This document shows positions 32,068 through 40,542 of a stretch of DNA of 64,000 nucleotides, one piece after another. The notes under the pieces are model-generated. The model saw only the letters and a list, made by a program, of their open reading frames with translations. It had not been told where the DNA came from and searched no databases. Positions within the stretch are counted from its first letter, which is position 1, and every line of letters begins with the position of its first letter. This DNA is from Lacisediminihabitans changchengi (lineage in GTDB: Bacteria > Actinomycetota > Actinomycetes > Actinomycetales > Microbacteriaceae): the NCBI RefSeq assembly GCF_016634425.1, contig NZ_JAEPES010000004.1, forward strand, positions 511,033-575,032, read 5' to 3'. The translations under genes and the position numbers were made by a program.

Positions 32068-34050
32068 CTAGGGTCGCGGCGCGCCGTCCCTGGCCCGCTC
32101 TTCCAGCATCCGGTTGTACTCCTCGAGATCGCGGTCACCGTCGCGGTCGGCCTTGCGGTCGAGGCGTTTGGCCTCACGGTCGTCGCTTCGGCTCCACATG
32201 ATCGCCACCGTGATGGCGAGCACCACCGTGGGGATCTCGCCCACACCCCAGGCGATACCGCCGCCGGCCTGCTGGTCGGCGATGGCACTCGGCCCCCAGG
32301 TGCGCCCCATCGCGCCGTACCAGTTCGCCAGCAGCAGCCCGGTTCCTGTGGTCAGAGCCAGCCCGAAGAATGCGTGGAACGCCATCGTCGCCAGCAGCGT
32401 CAGCAGCCGCATCGGGTATGAGGCGCGGAACGGAACCGGGTCGACGCCGATCAGCGACTGAACGAACAGGTAGCCGGCGATGAGGAAGTGCACCGTCATC
32501 CACTCGTGCCCGATGTGGTCGACGGTGGCCCAGCCGAACAGCGGCGAATAGTAGAACGCCCAGAGGGAGACGACGAAGATGACCGCGGTGATGAGCGGGT
32601 TGGTGAGCACCTTCGATATCGGGGCATGCACGACGATCATGATCCACTCGCGCGGGCCGCGACTTCCGTCGGTGCGCTTGTGGATGCTGCGCAGTGCGAG
32701 CGTGATCGGTGCGGCCGGGGCAAGGAGCACCGGGATCATCATGCCGAGCAGCATGTGACCGAGCATGTGGGAGCTGAACAGGTACTTCTCGTACACGTTG
32801 ATGCTGCCGTTTGTCACATAGAACAGCACCGCGAGCCCGGCCAGCCACAGCACGGTGCGGTACCAGGGCCAGCGGTCGCCACGGCGGCGCAGGCGCCAGA
32901 CTCCGGCGAGGTAGAAGAAAGCCAAGAAGGCGCAGACGAGCACCCAGATCAGATCGAAGTTCCACAGGGTGAAGTAGCGCCCGACGGTGACCGGGGGCGG
33001 CAGCGGTCCGCTGGTGAGCACCCAGGCGGGAGAGGTACCGCCGCGGGTCTGCGCGACGGGAGTCTGCGTCTTGGCGAGCGCGGCGGCGACACCCGAGGCG
33101 AGGCCCATGAAGCCGAGCTCCGCCGCGACGAGCCACCAGAAGAATTTGCTTCCGCCGTTTGTGGCGTTCTGCATCTTCTTCACCAGGAGCGTGCGCTGGG
33201 CGAGGCCGAACAGACCGAGCACGAGCAGGGCCAGCACCTTGACCAGCACCAGGATGCCATAGGGAGTAAGCAACTGCGGCAGCGTTCCGACACGAAGGGC
33301 GGCATTCACATAGCCTGAGGCGGCCACCACCACGAAACAGATGATGGCGAGCGTCGAATAGCGGGCGATCACCGGGCCGATCCGCCCACCCTCGAGGCTC
33401 TTCCGCAGCAGCACGATCGTGACCAGACCACCGAGCCAGATCGAGGCGAAGACCAGGTGGAGTCCGAGCGAGCTGGTCGCCGCGTCGTGACCGGCCGCAT
33501 CCCCCGAGTGTCCCTGCAGCGTCGCCGGCACAAGGCCAGCCGCAGCGAGCACCGTCACGAAGAGCAGCGCGGTGCGGTTGCGCACGGCGAAGCAGAGAAC
33601 GGTGACGACCGCGGCGATCAGCACGGTGGCGAGCCAGGACGGCCCGAGGCTCTGCCCGGCCGGCTGACCAGACAGAAACTGCCCGAGCACCGAGCCGAAG
33701 TTCTGGTCGAAGCTCACCGGCGTGCCCGACAGGCTGAGGAAGGTGAGAAAACCGGTGGCGGCGGAGGCGACCGTCCAGAAGGCGGAGGCGGCAGCGGCGA
33801 TGTCGAGCGCCTTGCCGAACTCGGGCTTGTCGTTCAGCGCGAAGCAGACCAAGACCAGAGCGCCGAGGGTCACGGCCACGCCGAGATTGCCCAGCATTGT
33901 CGCAATCGGGAGTCCGATGCGCACGACGGCTCCGGGGTCGAACACCGCCTGAGGGGCCGCCGCACCGCCGAAGGCGAGAGCCCAGAGCAGGGACAGAAAA
34001 GCGACGACCAGCAGAAGGGCTGGCCCGGCGATCCTCACGAGCCTGGGCAC
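32068..34050 (-). CDS. CopD-CtaG fusion: copper transport / cytochrome oxidase assembly membrane protein
   Basis: With the GTG at 34048-34050 (ribosome site in AGGGTGGA) the product has 660 residues and about 15 hydrophobic helices. The N-terminal half resembles CopD (helices with HSGDAAGHDAATSSLGLHLVFASIWLGGL). The C-terminal half is the caa3_CtaG family, with HMLGHMLLGMMIPVLLAPAAPITLALR, HAPISKVLTNP and HIGHEWMTVHFLIAGYLFV; these His/Met-rich helices are the proposed copper ligands. A charged Asp/Arg tail ends it. Such fusions are known in actinobacteria and are thought to deliver copper to heme-copper oxidases. Confidence 0.88.
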   Translation of the reverse strand: MPRLVRIAGPALLLVVAFLSLLWALAFGGAAAPQAVFDPGAVVRIGLPIATMLGNLGVAVTLGALVLVCFALNDKPEFGKALDIAAAASAFWTVASAATGFLTFLSLSGTPVSFDQNFGSVLGQFLSGQPAGQSLGPSWLATVLIAAVVTVLCFAVRNRTALLFVTVLAAAGLVPATLQGHSGDAAGHDAATSSLGLHLVFASIWLGGLVTIVLLRKSLEGGRIGPVIARYSTLAIICFVVVAASGYVNAALRVGTLPQLLTPYGILVLVKVLALLVLGLFGLAQRTLLVKKMQNATNGGSKFFWWLVAAELGFMGLASGVAAALAKTQTPVAQTRGGTSPAWVLTSGPLPPPVTVGRYFTLWNFDLIWVLVCAFLAFFYLAGVWRLRRRGDRWPWYRTVLWLAGLAVLFYVTNGSINVYEKYLFSSHMLGHMLLGMMIPVLLAPAAPITLALRSIHKRTDGSRGPREWIMIVVHAPISKVLTNPLITAVIFVVSLWAFYYSPLFGWATVDHIGHEWMTVHFLIAGYLFVQSLIGVDPVPFRASYPMRLLTLLATMAFHAFFGLALTTGTGLLLANWYGAMGRTWGPSAIADQQAGGGIAWGVGEIPTVVLAITVAIMWSRSDDREAKRLDRKADRDGDRDLEEYNRMLEERARDGAPRP

Positions 34051-34122
34051 GACATCCACCCTAAACGAGGTCGTCCCGGTAAAACGCCGAGAAGACGGGC
34101 TGAACGGATGCCGCACCAACGA

Positions 34123-34160
34123 CGAAGGGGACGCCGACCGTGTGGTCGACGTCCCCTTCG
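34123..34160 (-). terminator. Terminator-like hairpin after the HU gene
   Basis: Arms CGAAGGGGACGCCGAC (34123-34138) and GTCGACGTCCCCTTCG (34145-34160) pair over 16 positions with one mismatch and a 6-nt loop, 17 nt past the HU stop. On the minus strand it is followed by TCGTTGG, a weak T-tract. Confidence 0.65.
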
Positions 34161-34176
34161 GGACTGCAGAGCAGGA

Positions 34177-34464
34177 CTACTTGGCGGCGGCCTTGAGCTT
34201 CGAGCCCGCGCTCACCTTGACGCCATAACCGGCCTTGATCTCGATTGCCTCACCCGTGGAAGGGTTACGGCCGGCGCGAGCGGCACGGTGGGTGCGCTCG
34301 ACTGCGAGCCAGCCCGGGATCGTGACCTTCGTGCCCTCGCCCACCGAAGTGGCGAGAGTCGAGAACAGAGCGTCGAGGACGCCGTTGACGGCGGCCTGGC
34401 TCTGCCCAGACTGAGCGGCGACTGCCGCGACGAGCTCGGTACGGTTTAGTGACTTGTCAGCCAT
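34177..34464 (-). CDS. hup: HU-family DNA-binding protein
   Basis: HU is a histone-like nucleoid protein that bends DNA non-specifically. The 95-residue product starts at an ATG preceded by the strong ribosome site AGGAGG and has the HU fold: LNRTELVAAVAAQSGQSQAAVNGVLDALFSTLATSVGEGTKVTIPGWLAVERTHRAARAGRNPSTGEAI, with the beta-arm motif RAARAGRNPSTGE. No C-terminal Lys-rich tail of the mycobacterial type is present. Confidence 0.95.
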   Translation of the reverse strand: MADKSLNRTELVAAVAAQSGQSQAAVNGVLDALFSTLATSVGEGTKVTIPGWLAVERTHRAARAGRNPSTGEAIEIKAGYGVKVSAGSKLKAAAK

Positions 34465-34578
34465 TGAAGTCCTCCTCGGACGTTGTGCTTTGCAGAACAA
34501 ACATTGCTGCTCAAGAGAACAGACCTGCGTGCATGAATCGATCGGCCCTGAGAAGTTATCCCCCGAGCCGCCTGTAAT

Positions 34579-34884
34579 TTACCAGCTTGACTTAGTAATA
34601 CCGGGCAATTCTCCCCGGTGCGCCATATCGCGGAATCGTACACGGGAAACGCCGAACTGGCTGAGGAAACCACGCGGACGACCGTCGATCGCGTCGCGAC
34701 CACGAACGCGCACCGGCGAGGCGTTGCGAGGAAGCTTCTGCAGGCCGAGGCGAGCGGCTTCGCGCTGCTCGTCGGTCGAGGTGGGGTCGACGAGAGCCTT
34801 CTTCAGCTCCAGGCGCTTGGTCGCGTACCGTGCGACGACGATCTTGCGCTGCTCGTTCGCAGCGATCTTGCTCTTCTTCGCCAT
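34579..34884 (-). CDS. rpsN: 30S ribosomal protein S14, zinc-free form
   Basis: S14 helps assemble the 30S head. The 101-residue product ends with the S14 signature RCGxxx-free region: [41 protein letters not shown]. It lacks the CxxC...CxxC zinc ribbon of the short type, so it is the long zinc-independent form. It is the last gene of rpmB-rpmG-rpsN. Confidence 0.95.
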   Translation of the reverse strand: MAKKSKIAANEQRKIVVARYATKRLELKKALVDPTSTDEQREAARLGLQKLPRNASPVRVRGRDAIDGRPRGFLSQFGVSRVRFRDMAHRGELPGITKSSW

Positions 34885-34886
34885 GG

Positions 34887-35054
34887 TTAGCGCTCCTCGC
34901 GGAATTCGACGTGCTGGCGCACGATGGGGTCGTACTTCTTCAGCACCAGACGGTCTGGGTCGTTACGACGGTTCTTTTTGGTCACGTAGGTGTAACCGGT
35001 GCCCGCGGTCGAGCGGAGCTTGATGATCGGACGAACGTCCTGGGACTTTGCCAT
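34887..35054 (-). CDS. rpmG: 50S ribosomal protein L33, zinc-free form
   Basis: This 55-residue gene lies exactly between rpsN and rpmB. The minus strand encodes [20 protein letters not shown], then [20 protein letters not shown] and [15 protein letters not shown]. That is a full-length L33 without the two CxxC pairs of the zinc-binding form. Its ATG overlaps the rpmB stop. Confidence 0.94.
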   Translation of the reverse strand: MAKSQDVRPIIKLRSTAGTGYTYVTKKNRRNDPDRLVLKKYDPIVRQHVEFREER

Positions 35055-35290
35055 TAGATCTTCTCCCCACGGGCAAGGAGATCCTTGACCACAGACTCGA
35101 TACCGCGAGCGTCGATGACCTTGATGCCCTTGGCACTCAGGGTCAGCGTCACGTTACGGCGAAGCGACGGGACGTAGTACTTCTTCTTCTGCACATTCGG
35201 GTCGAAGCGTCGGTTGGTGCGACGGTGCGAGTGCGAAATGTTGTGTCCGAAGCCGGGAACGGCTCCAGTCACCTGGCACACTGCGGCCAT
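35054..35290 (-). CDS. rpmB: 50S ribosomal protein L28
   Basis: L28 is a 50S subunit protein. The 78-residue product has the L28 core [58 protein letters not shown]. Only one cysteine (residue 5) remains, so the zinc-ribbon CxxC pairs are absent. First gene of rpmB-rpmG-rpsN, with ribosome site GGAGGAAAACC. Confidence 0.95.
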   Translation of the reverse strand: MAAVCQVTGAVPGFGHNISHSHRRTNRRFDPNVQKKKYYVPSLRRNVTLTLSAKGIKVIDARGIESVVKDLLARGEKI

Positions 35291-35313
35291 GGTTTTCCTC
35301 CATCTACCGTAAA

Positions 35314-35346
35314 CGGGCCAATCCCTTCCATAGGGGAAGGGGCCCG
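35314..35346 (-). terminator. Hairpin upstream of rpmB
   Basis: Two stacked stems, CGGGCC/GGCCCG (35314-35319 with 35341-35346) and CCTTCC/GGAAGG (35324-35329 with 35335-35340), lie 24 nt before the rpmB ATG. Followed by TTTACG on the minus strand. It could end the transcript of the upstream lipoprotein gene or be a leader structure for the ribosomal genes. The gap 35291-35497 shows no gene. Confidence 0.45.
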
Positions 35347-35497
35347 GTTACCCAAGGTTTCTTGTCGGCGCACGCGATCCACCGCAGAAATTCATGGGGA
35401 TCCGTACACGTGGCTGGCGAGATTCGCGCAGCAGCGTCCAATACTACGGGATGCCCGCGAGCTCAGCAAACACGCCGGTGGCACGCATCCCGCTTCG

Positions 35498-35929
35498 CTA
35501 CGGCGTGCAGACCTTGCCGATGGCCACGAAGTCGTCACTGACCGCGGTCGCCGCGTCCTGCAGGGCAGTCGTGTCGGCGGATGCGGGGTTCGCCGATACC
35601 GCCTCGACCTTGTCCACCAGAGCCGTGAGGGAGGCATCCGCCGTCTCTGCCGCCTTCTTCACGTCGACATTCTTCAGTTTGCCCACGGCGGTGTGGAAGT
35701 CGGCCGAGACCGTTTTCAGCTTCTCGAGCGCTGTCGCCGGATCGGTGGTCATCGATGTCACGCTGCCGGCGATATCACTGCTGGCAGCGCTCATCGTCGT
35801 GGCGATGGACGCACACGATTCGACCTTCGACGCCGCGGAGCTCACGGTACCGATCGCACTACAGCCGGAGAGGGCGAGCGCGGCGACGCCGACGGTGGCG
35901 AGGAGGGCGAGGGAACGGGCTGTCGACAT
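35498..35929 (-). CDS. Small helical lipoprotein of unknown function
   Basis: The ATG at 35927-35929, preceded by GGAGG, gives 143 residues: a signal sequence STARSLALLATVGVAALALSGC with lipobox LSGC (Cys about residue 22), then Ala/Ser/Thr-rich helices (VDVKKAAETADASLTALVDKVEAVSA). It resembles the small DUF-type helical lipoproteins of actinobacteria. It is 48 nt downstream of the zur gene and could be cotranscribed with it. Confidence 0.75.
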   Translation of the reverse strand: MSTARSLALLATVGVAALALSGCSAIGTVSSAASKVESCASIATTMSAASSDIAGSVTSMTTDPATALEKLKTVSADFHTAVGKLKNVDVKKAAETADASLTALVDKVEAVSANPASADTTALQDAATAVSDDFVAIGKVCTP

Positions 35930-35977
35930 GGTGAGCACCTCCGGAGCAGTCGGTGCGCGCTGCACCGTGCCGACACT

Positions 35978-36388
35978 CTAACCGCGCGTCACCTGATCGG
36001 ACGCGGCGAGCGCGCTGCAATCCGCGCAGAGGCCGAAGACATCGACGACATGATTTGCCTGGGTAAACCCGTGCTGCGCTGCAAGGTTCTGCGCCCAGCG
36101 CTCGACCTCATCCGCCTCGATTTCCACGGTCAGTCCACAATTGCGGCAGATCAGGTGATGGTGATGCTGGCCAGGGGTGCAGGCGCGATAGAGGCTTTCG
36201 CCCTCCTGCTGCAGCGAATCCGCCTCGCCCTCGCTCGCGAGACTGGCCAGCGCGCGGTACACGGTGGCCAGCCCGATCGGCGATCCCGCATCGCGCAGAC
36301 CCGCGTGCAGACTCTGCGCGCTGACGAAGTTGTCGCTGCTGCCGAGAGCCTCGCGAACTGCCTCGCGTTGCCAGGTGTTTCTCTTCAC
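35978..36388 (-). CDS. zur: Fur-family metal regulator, probably Zur
   Basis: A Fur-family repressor. The GTG overlapping the znuB stop (GTGA), with ribosome site GGAGG, gives 136 residues. The N-terminal winged helix is NTWQREAVREALGSSDNFVSAQSLHAGLRDAGSPIGLATVYRALASLASEGEAD. The metal region has ACTPGQHHHHLICRNCGLTVEIE and DVFGLCADCSAL, i.e. the HHHH motif and two CxxC structural zinc pairs. Being the last gene of a zinc-type ABC operon points to Zur rather than Fur or PerR. Confidence 0.88.
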   Translation of the reverse strand: MKRNTWQREAVREALGSSDNFVSAQSLHAGLRDAGSPIGLATVYRALASLASEGEADSLQQEGESLYRACTPGQHHHHLICRNCGLTVEIEADEVERWAQNLAAQHGFTQANHVVDVFGLCADCSALAASDQVTRG

Positions 36389-37287
36389 TCGTGACCTCCA
36401 CCCAGAGTCGAGACGACGGGCGCCGACAGCGTCCGCCCGTTGTTTCCCCGCCGGCGCTGACGCGAGCCGATGATGCGGCACACCACGTAGATCAGAAACG
36501 AGATCGTCGTGACGTACGGGCTGATCGGCAGCCCGCCGCCGAGCGCGAGCAGAATGCCGCCGACCACCGAGGTCACGGCAAAGGCCACGCTCAGCAGCGG
36601 GGTGAGAAAAGGGGATGCGGTGACCCGCATGGCCGCGGCGGCCGGCGTCACCAGCAGCGATAGCACCAACAGCGCCCCGACGATCTGGATCGACACCGCG
36701 GTCGCGAGGCCGAGCAGAACCATGAAGGCGATCGAAATCCCGGAGACCGGCAACCCCTTGGCTCGGGCGACATCCGCATCGACGCTGGCGAAGCTCAGCG
36801 GCCGCCAGACAAAGAGAAGACCGGCGATGACCACCAGTGAGATGATCACCAGCATCAGCAGCTGGGGGTTGTCGACCGACACGATCTGCCCGGTCAACAG
36901 CCCGAACTTGTTGGCGCTGCGGCCCTTGTATAGCGCGAGAAACAGGATGCCCAGGCCGAGACCGAACGGCGTCAGTACCGCGACGATCGAGTTGCGTTCG
37001 CGCGCTCTCGACCCGAGGACGCCGATGAGCAACGCCGCCAGCAGCGACCCCGCGATCGATCCCGTCACCACATTGACGCCGAACAACAGAGCCGCGGATG
37101 CTCCAGCGAAGCTCAATTCGCTGACTCCGTGCACCGCGAACGCGAGGTCACGGGTCATCACGAAGGGGCCGATAAGTCCGCCGACGACGCCGAGAATGGC
37201 CCCGGCGATGATCGAGTTGTGCACGAGCACCAGCAGTTCGCCGTAGTTCGCAAAGCCGAAGATCTGCGACCAGAAGTCCCCGCTCAT
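36385..37287 (-). CDS. znuB: Zinc/manganese ABC transporter permease (ZnuB type)
   Basis: Membrane permease of an ABC-3 type metal importer. The 300-residue product has about eight helices, the family signatures NSIIAGAILGVVGGLIGPFVMTRDLAFAVHGVSELSFAGA near the N-terminus and RAKGLPVSGISIAFMVLLGLATAVSIQIVGALLVLSLLVTPAAAAM. It overlaps znuC at its 5' end and zur at its 3' end. Confidence 0.93.
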   Translation of the reverse strand: MSGDFWSQIFGFANYGELLVLVHNSIIAGAILGVVGGLIGPFVMTRDLAFAVHGVSELSFAGASAALLFGVNVVTGSIAGSLLAALLIGVLGSRARERNSIVAVLTPFGLGLGILFLALYKGRSANKFGLLTGQIVSVDNPQLLMLVIISLVVIAGLLFVWRPLSFASVDADVARAKGLPVSGISIAFMVLLGLATAVSIQIVGALLVLSLLVTPAAAAMRVTASPFLTPLLSVAFAVTSVVGGILLALGGGLPISPYVTTISFLIYVVCRIIGSRQRRRGNNGRTLSAPVVSTLGGGHE

Positions 37288-38114
37288 TCGGGTGCCTCCG
37301 TCGCCTCGGTGGCGGTGTGGTGCTCGAGGTGATCGTGAACGCCGTACCCCTCCGGCGCTCCGAGCACGACGATGCGCCCGCGACTGCGGATGACCTCGAC
37401 CGGGGTGCCGTACATGGAGGAGAGCACCTCGCTGCGCAGCACCTCGTCTGGCGTGCCCACCCGGAAGCGGCCGCCCGCCAGGTACAGCACGCGATCGACC
37501 ATCGGCAGAATCGGGTTGACGTCATGCGTCACGAACACGACGGCGGTGTTCAACCGCTTGCGCTGCTCGTCGATCAGCTCGCTGACCTGGCGCTGGTGGT
37601 TCAGGTCGAGCGAGATGAGCGGCTCGTCGCAGAGCAGCAGCCGCGGGTCGCCCGCGATCGACTGCCCGACGCGTACGCGCTGCTGTTCCCCGCCCGACAG
37701 AGTGGCGACCGGCACGTTCGCGTAGTCGCTCGCCCCGACGGACTGCAGGATGTCCGCCACCTTCGCCCGAACCGCCCGCGAGTTAATCGGCAGTCCCCAC
37801 CGATTTCCGTTCACCCCGAAGGCGACCAGGTCGCGCGCACGCAGCGGGGTCCCCTGCTCGAGAAGCTTCTGCTGCGGGATGTAGCCGATGCGCTTGTCGC
37901 CCCGGCCTACCGGGCCGCCGAGAAAGTCGAGCTCCCCCGAGGTGAGCTTCTGCTGCCCGAGGATCGTCTTCAGCAGGCTGGTTTTACCGGTGCCGTTCGG
38001 CCCGAGCACGGCCAGGAATTCGCCCGCCTGCACCTCGAGGTTGAGGTTGCGCCAGAGTTCGCGGTCGCCGAACGAGAGCGTGGCGTGACGCAGGCTCAGC
38101 ACGGGTTCGGTCAT
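37284..38114 (-). CDS. znuC: Zinc/manganese ABC transporter ATP-binding protein (ZnuC type)
   Basis: ATPase that powers metal import. The 276-residue product has Walker A GPNGTGKTSLL (residues 38-48), the Q-loop in GYIPQQKLLEQ, the ABC signature LSGGEQQRV, Walker B LLLCDEPLISLD and switch His in VVFVTHDVNPI. A ~45-residue tail follows the core. Translationally coupled to znuB. Confidence 0.94.
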   Translation of the reverse strand: MTEPVLSLRHATLSFGDRELWRNLNLEVQAGEFLAVLGPNGTGKTSLLKTILGQQKLTSGELDFLGGPVGRGDKRIGYIPQQKLLEQGTPLRARDLVAFGVNGNRWGLPINSRAVRAKVADILQSVGASDYANVPVATLSGGEQQRVRVGQSIAGDPRLLLCDEPLISLDLNHQRQVSELIDEQRKRLNTAVVFVTHDVNPILPMVDRVLYLAGGRFRVGTPDEVLRSEVLSSMYGTPVEVIRSRGRIVVLGAPEGYGVHDHLEHHTATEATEAPE

Positions 38115-38158
38115 GGACGGGTCTCTCGCTCGGTGTGGTGGTCAGCGTATTCGGTCGC

Positions 38159-39058
38159 TCAGCCGAGCGCAGCCGAGATGGCCGCGAGATTGGCGGTCAT
38201 CCAGCTGACGTACGACTTCCCAGCCGGCAGAGTCTCGGTGACCGGGACGATGGCGATCTTGGCCTTTTTCGCCGCGGCGAGCACCTGCTCGGTCTCCGGT
38301 CCGTCGGTCTGCTCGTTGTAGACCAGCAGTTTCACGGTGTGTTCGGTGAAGAGGGCGAGGGTCTGGCGCAGAACGAGGGGGGAGACATCCGTTCCCTCTT
38401 CTACGGCTTCACTGAACTTCGCCGGGGTCGCGTTCACCAGACCGCTCGCTTCGAGCAGGTAGAGAGGAACAGGCTCGGTGATCGCGACGCCCTCCCCCTT
38501 GTGGGCACTCTTGATAGTCGCCTCGGATGCCTCGAGGGTGGCGAGTTTGTCGACGAATGCAGCGGTGTTGGCCGCGAACGTCGACTTCTTACTTGCGTCG
38601 AGCGCGCTGAGACTCGCCTCGATCTTCTCGGCGACCTTCGTCATCACCGGAAAGTCGTACCAGAGGTGCTCGTTGAACTCCCCTGCGGAGGGATGCTGGT
38701 TGAGTCCGGAGATCGTCGCGGCATTCAGCACCGTGGCCTTCTTATTGCTCGCACCCTTCAGCAGCGTGTCGACGAAATCGTCGTAGCCGCCGCCGTTCTC
38801 GATCACGACCTGCGCCTTCGAGAGTGCGAGCTGCACCTGGCCGTCAGCCTCGAAGGAGTGCGGGTCTTGAGACGGGTCTTCGATCAGCGAGGTGACCGCG
38901 ACGGCGGAGCCGCCGATCTGCTTGACGATGTCGCCGAACACATTCGTGGAGGCGACCACGCGGATGGGGCCGCCGGTGCCAGCGGAGCTCGACGCGGCAC
39001 ACCCCGTGAGGGCGAGCGCAGCGACGAGGAGGACTGCAGAGGTGGGGATGATGCGCAC
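38159..39058 (-). CDS. znuA: Zinc-binding lipoprotein of the metal ABC transporter (ZnuA type)
   Basis: Extracytoplasmic metal-binding protein. The 299-residue product starts at GTG and has a lipoprotein signal with LTGC (Cys20). The cluster A-I fold shows PIRVVASTNVFGDIVKQIGG, the metal ligand in DPSQDPHSFEAD, a second in EFNEHLWYDF and a third in FTEHTVKLLVYN. There is no long His-rich loop, so zinc versus manganese is decided by the Zur context. Confidence 0.92.
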   Translation of the reverse strand: MRIIPTSAVLLVAALALTGCAASSSAGTGGPIRVVASTNVFGDIVKQIGGSAVAVTSLIEDPSQDPHSFEADGQVQLALSKAQVVIENGGGYDDFVDTLLKGASNKKATVLNAATISGLNQHPSAGEFNEHLWYDFPVMTKVAEKIEASLSALDASKKSTFAANTAAFVDKLATLEASEATIKSAHKGEGVAITEPVPLYLLEASGLVNATPAKFSEAVEEGTDVSPLVLRQTLALFTEHTVKLLVYNEQTDGPETEQVLAAAKKAKIAIVPVTETLPAGKSYVSWMTANLAAISAALG

Positions 39059-39079
39059 GGGAGGAGCTCTCTAATTTAG

Positions 39080-39102
39080 CTAATGATTGTCGTTCTCATT
39101 AG
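39080..39102. promoter_or_regulatory. Zur-box-like operator upstream of znuA
   Basis: CTAATGA-N9-TCATTAG is a perfect 7-bp inverted repeat; its inner 15-mer TGATTGTCGTTCTCA fits the TGA-N9-TCA layout of actinobacterial Zur boxes (TGAAAATGATTTTCA class). It lies 22 nt before the znuA start, and the region is clearly richer in A+T than its surroundings. Confidence 0.65.
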
Positions 39103-39173
39103 AGAGTAGCGCAGATCGAGCATCCTGTGGCCGCGCTGATCAGTCGAACAGCAGCGTCAGTCGAGCAGCAGCG

Positions 39174-40511
39174 TCAGTCCAGCAGCAGAGCGGGCTCTTC
39201 GATCACGCTGGCGACGTCCGCGAGGAAGCGGCTGGCGACATCCCCGTCGACGATCCGATGGTCGAAGCTCGCACCGAGGGTCGTGACGAAACGCGAACGC
39301 ACTTCGCCGTCGACCACCCACGGCTTCTGCTTAATAGTGCCGAGCGCCACGATCGCGACCTCGCCGGGGTTCAGGATCGGGGTTCCGGTGTCCATGCCGA
39401 AGACACCGATGTTCGTGACCGTGATAGTGCCGCCCGCCATGTCGGCCGGTGGCGTCTTACCGTCGCGTGCGGTGATGGTGAGCTGCTCGATCGCCGAGGC
39501 GAGTTCGCGCAGCGAGAGCTCCTGCGCCTCTTTGATGTTCGGCACGATCAACCCGCGCGGGGTCGCCGCGGCGATGCCGAAGTTCACGTAGTGCTTGACG
39601 ATGATCTCGCTATCGGTCCACTGGGCGTTGACCGTGGGGTTGCGCCGCACTGCCCAGATCATCGCCTTGGCCATGATCAGCAGCGGAGAGACCTTGACCC
39701 CGGCGAAGTCGGGCGAATTCTTCAGACGTTTGACGAACTCCATGGTGCGGGTCGCATCCACGTCGACGAACAGGCTCACGTGCGGCGCGGTGAACGCGCT
39801 CGACACCATGGCCGTGGCGATCGCCTTGCGCACACCCTTGACCGGGATGCGCTCCTCGCGCTCATCCGACCACGGCGGTGTCTCGATGTTGTGGAACAGG
39901 CTCGCCTGCGACGCGTGACGGATGACGTCATCCCGGGTGATCTCGCCGGCCAAGCCCGTTGGACCTACCTCGGTGAGGTCGACCCCGAGGTCTTTCGCCA
40001 GCTTGCGGATCGGGGGCTTCGCGATGATGTTCGACGCGGATGCCGCGGGCACCGAGCGCGGACGAATCGCGATGGGTGCGCTGCCGCTCTCCGTCGCCAC
40101 CGCCGGTTGCTGCCCTCCGCGCTGGCGGCGGGAGGTCACTCCCCCCTTGATGCCGTAGCCGACGAGGACCGCGCCGGGGCGGTCATCCGCCTGCTCCGCA
40201 GCCAGCGCCAGTGCTGCTGCCGGAGTCTCGTCTGGATCGCCGCCGATCGCCGCCGCGAGGGCCGCCCCGTCACCGGAGGAGACCGCGATGATCGGCGTAC
40301 CGACGTCGACGGTCTGCCCCTCCTGCACGAGCAGCTCGGTGACCGTGCCCTCGAACGGCGACGGCAGTTCGACGAGCGACTTCGCCGTCTCGATCTCCAC
40401 CAGAACCTGATTGAGAACCACGGTGTCGCCGGCCTGGACGCGCCACGACACGATCTCGGCTTCGGTCAGACCTTCGCCGACATCCGGCAGGGGAAATTCT
40501 GAGGTGCTCAC
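39174..40511 (-). CDS. 2-oxoacid dehydrogenase E2 component (dihydrolipoyl acyltransferase)
   Basis: E2 transfers the acyl group to CoA in a pyruvate or branched-chain 2-oxoacid dehydrogenase. The GTG at 40509-40511 (ribosome site AAGGAG) gives 445 residues: a lipoyl domain (1-80; lipoyl-Lys in [12 protein letters not shown]), a linker, a peripheral-subunit-binding domain ([31 protein letters not shown]), and a catalytic domain ending with [24 protein letters not shown], where DHRxxDG holds the active His. Third gene of E1 alpha-E1 beta-E2; no E3 is encoded here. Confidence 0.92.
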   Translation of the reverse strand: MSTSEFPLPDVGEGLTEAEIVSWRVQAGDTVVLNQVLVEIETAKSLVELPSPFEGTVTELLVQEGQTVDVGTPIIAVSSGDGAALAAAIGGDPDETPAAALALAAEQADDRPGAVLVGYGIKGGVTSRRQRGGQQPAVATESGSAPIAIRPRSVPAASASNIIAKPPIRKLAKDLGVDLTEVGPTGLAGEITRDDVIRHASQASLFHNIETPPWSDEREERIPVKGVRKAIATAMVSSAFTAPHVSLFVDVDATRTMEFVKRLKNSPDFAGVKVSPLLIMAKAMIWAVRRNPTVNAQWTDSEIIVKHYVNFGIAAATPRGLIVPNIKEAQELSLRELASAIEQLTITARDGKTPPADMAGGTITVTNIGVFGMDTGTPILNPGEVAIVALGTIKQKPWVVDGEVRSRFVTTLGASFDHRIVDGDVASRFLADVASVIEEPALLLD

Positions 40512-40542
40512 GATGCTCCTTGGTGCCCGGTGGGGCGAGAGG

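Noticed and set aside
34465..34578. tRNA or small RNA between the HU gene and rpsN
   Set aside because: I could not fold a cloverleaf or find a T-loop; no tRNA or rRNA gene was recognised anywhere in the window.
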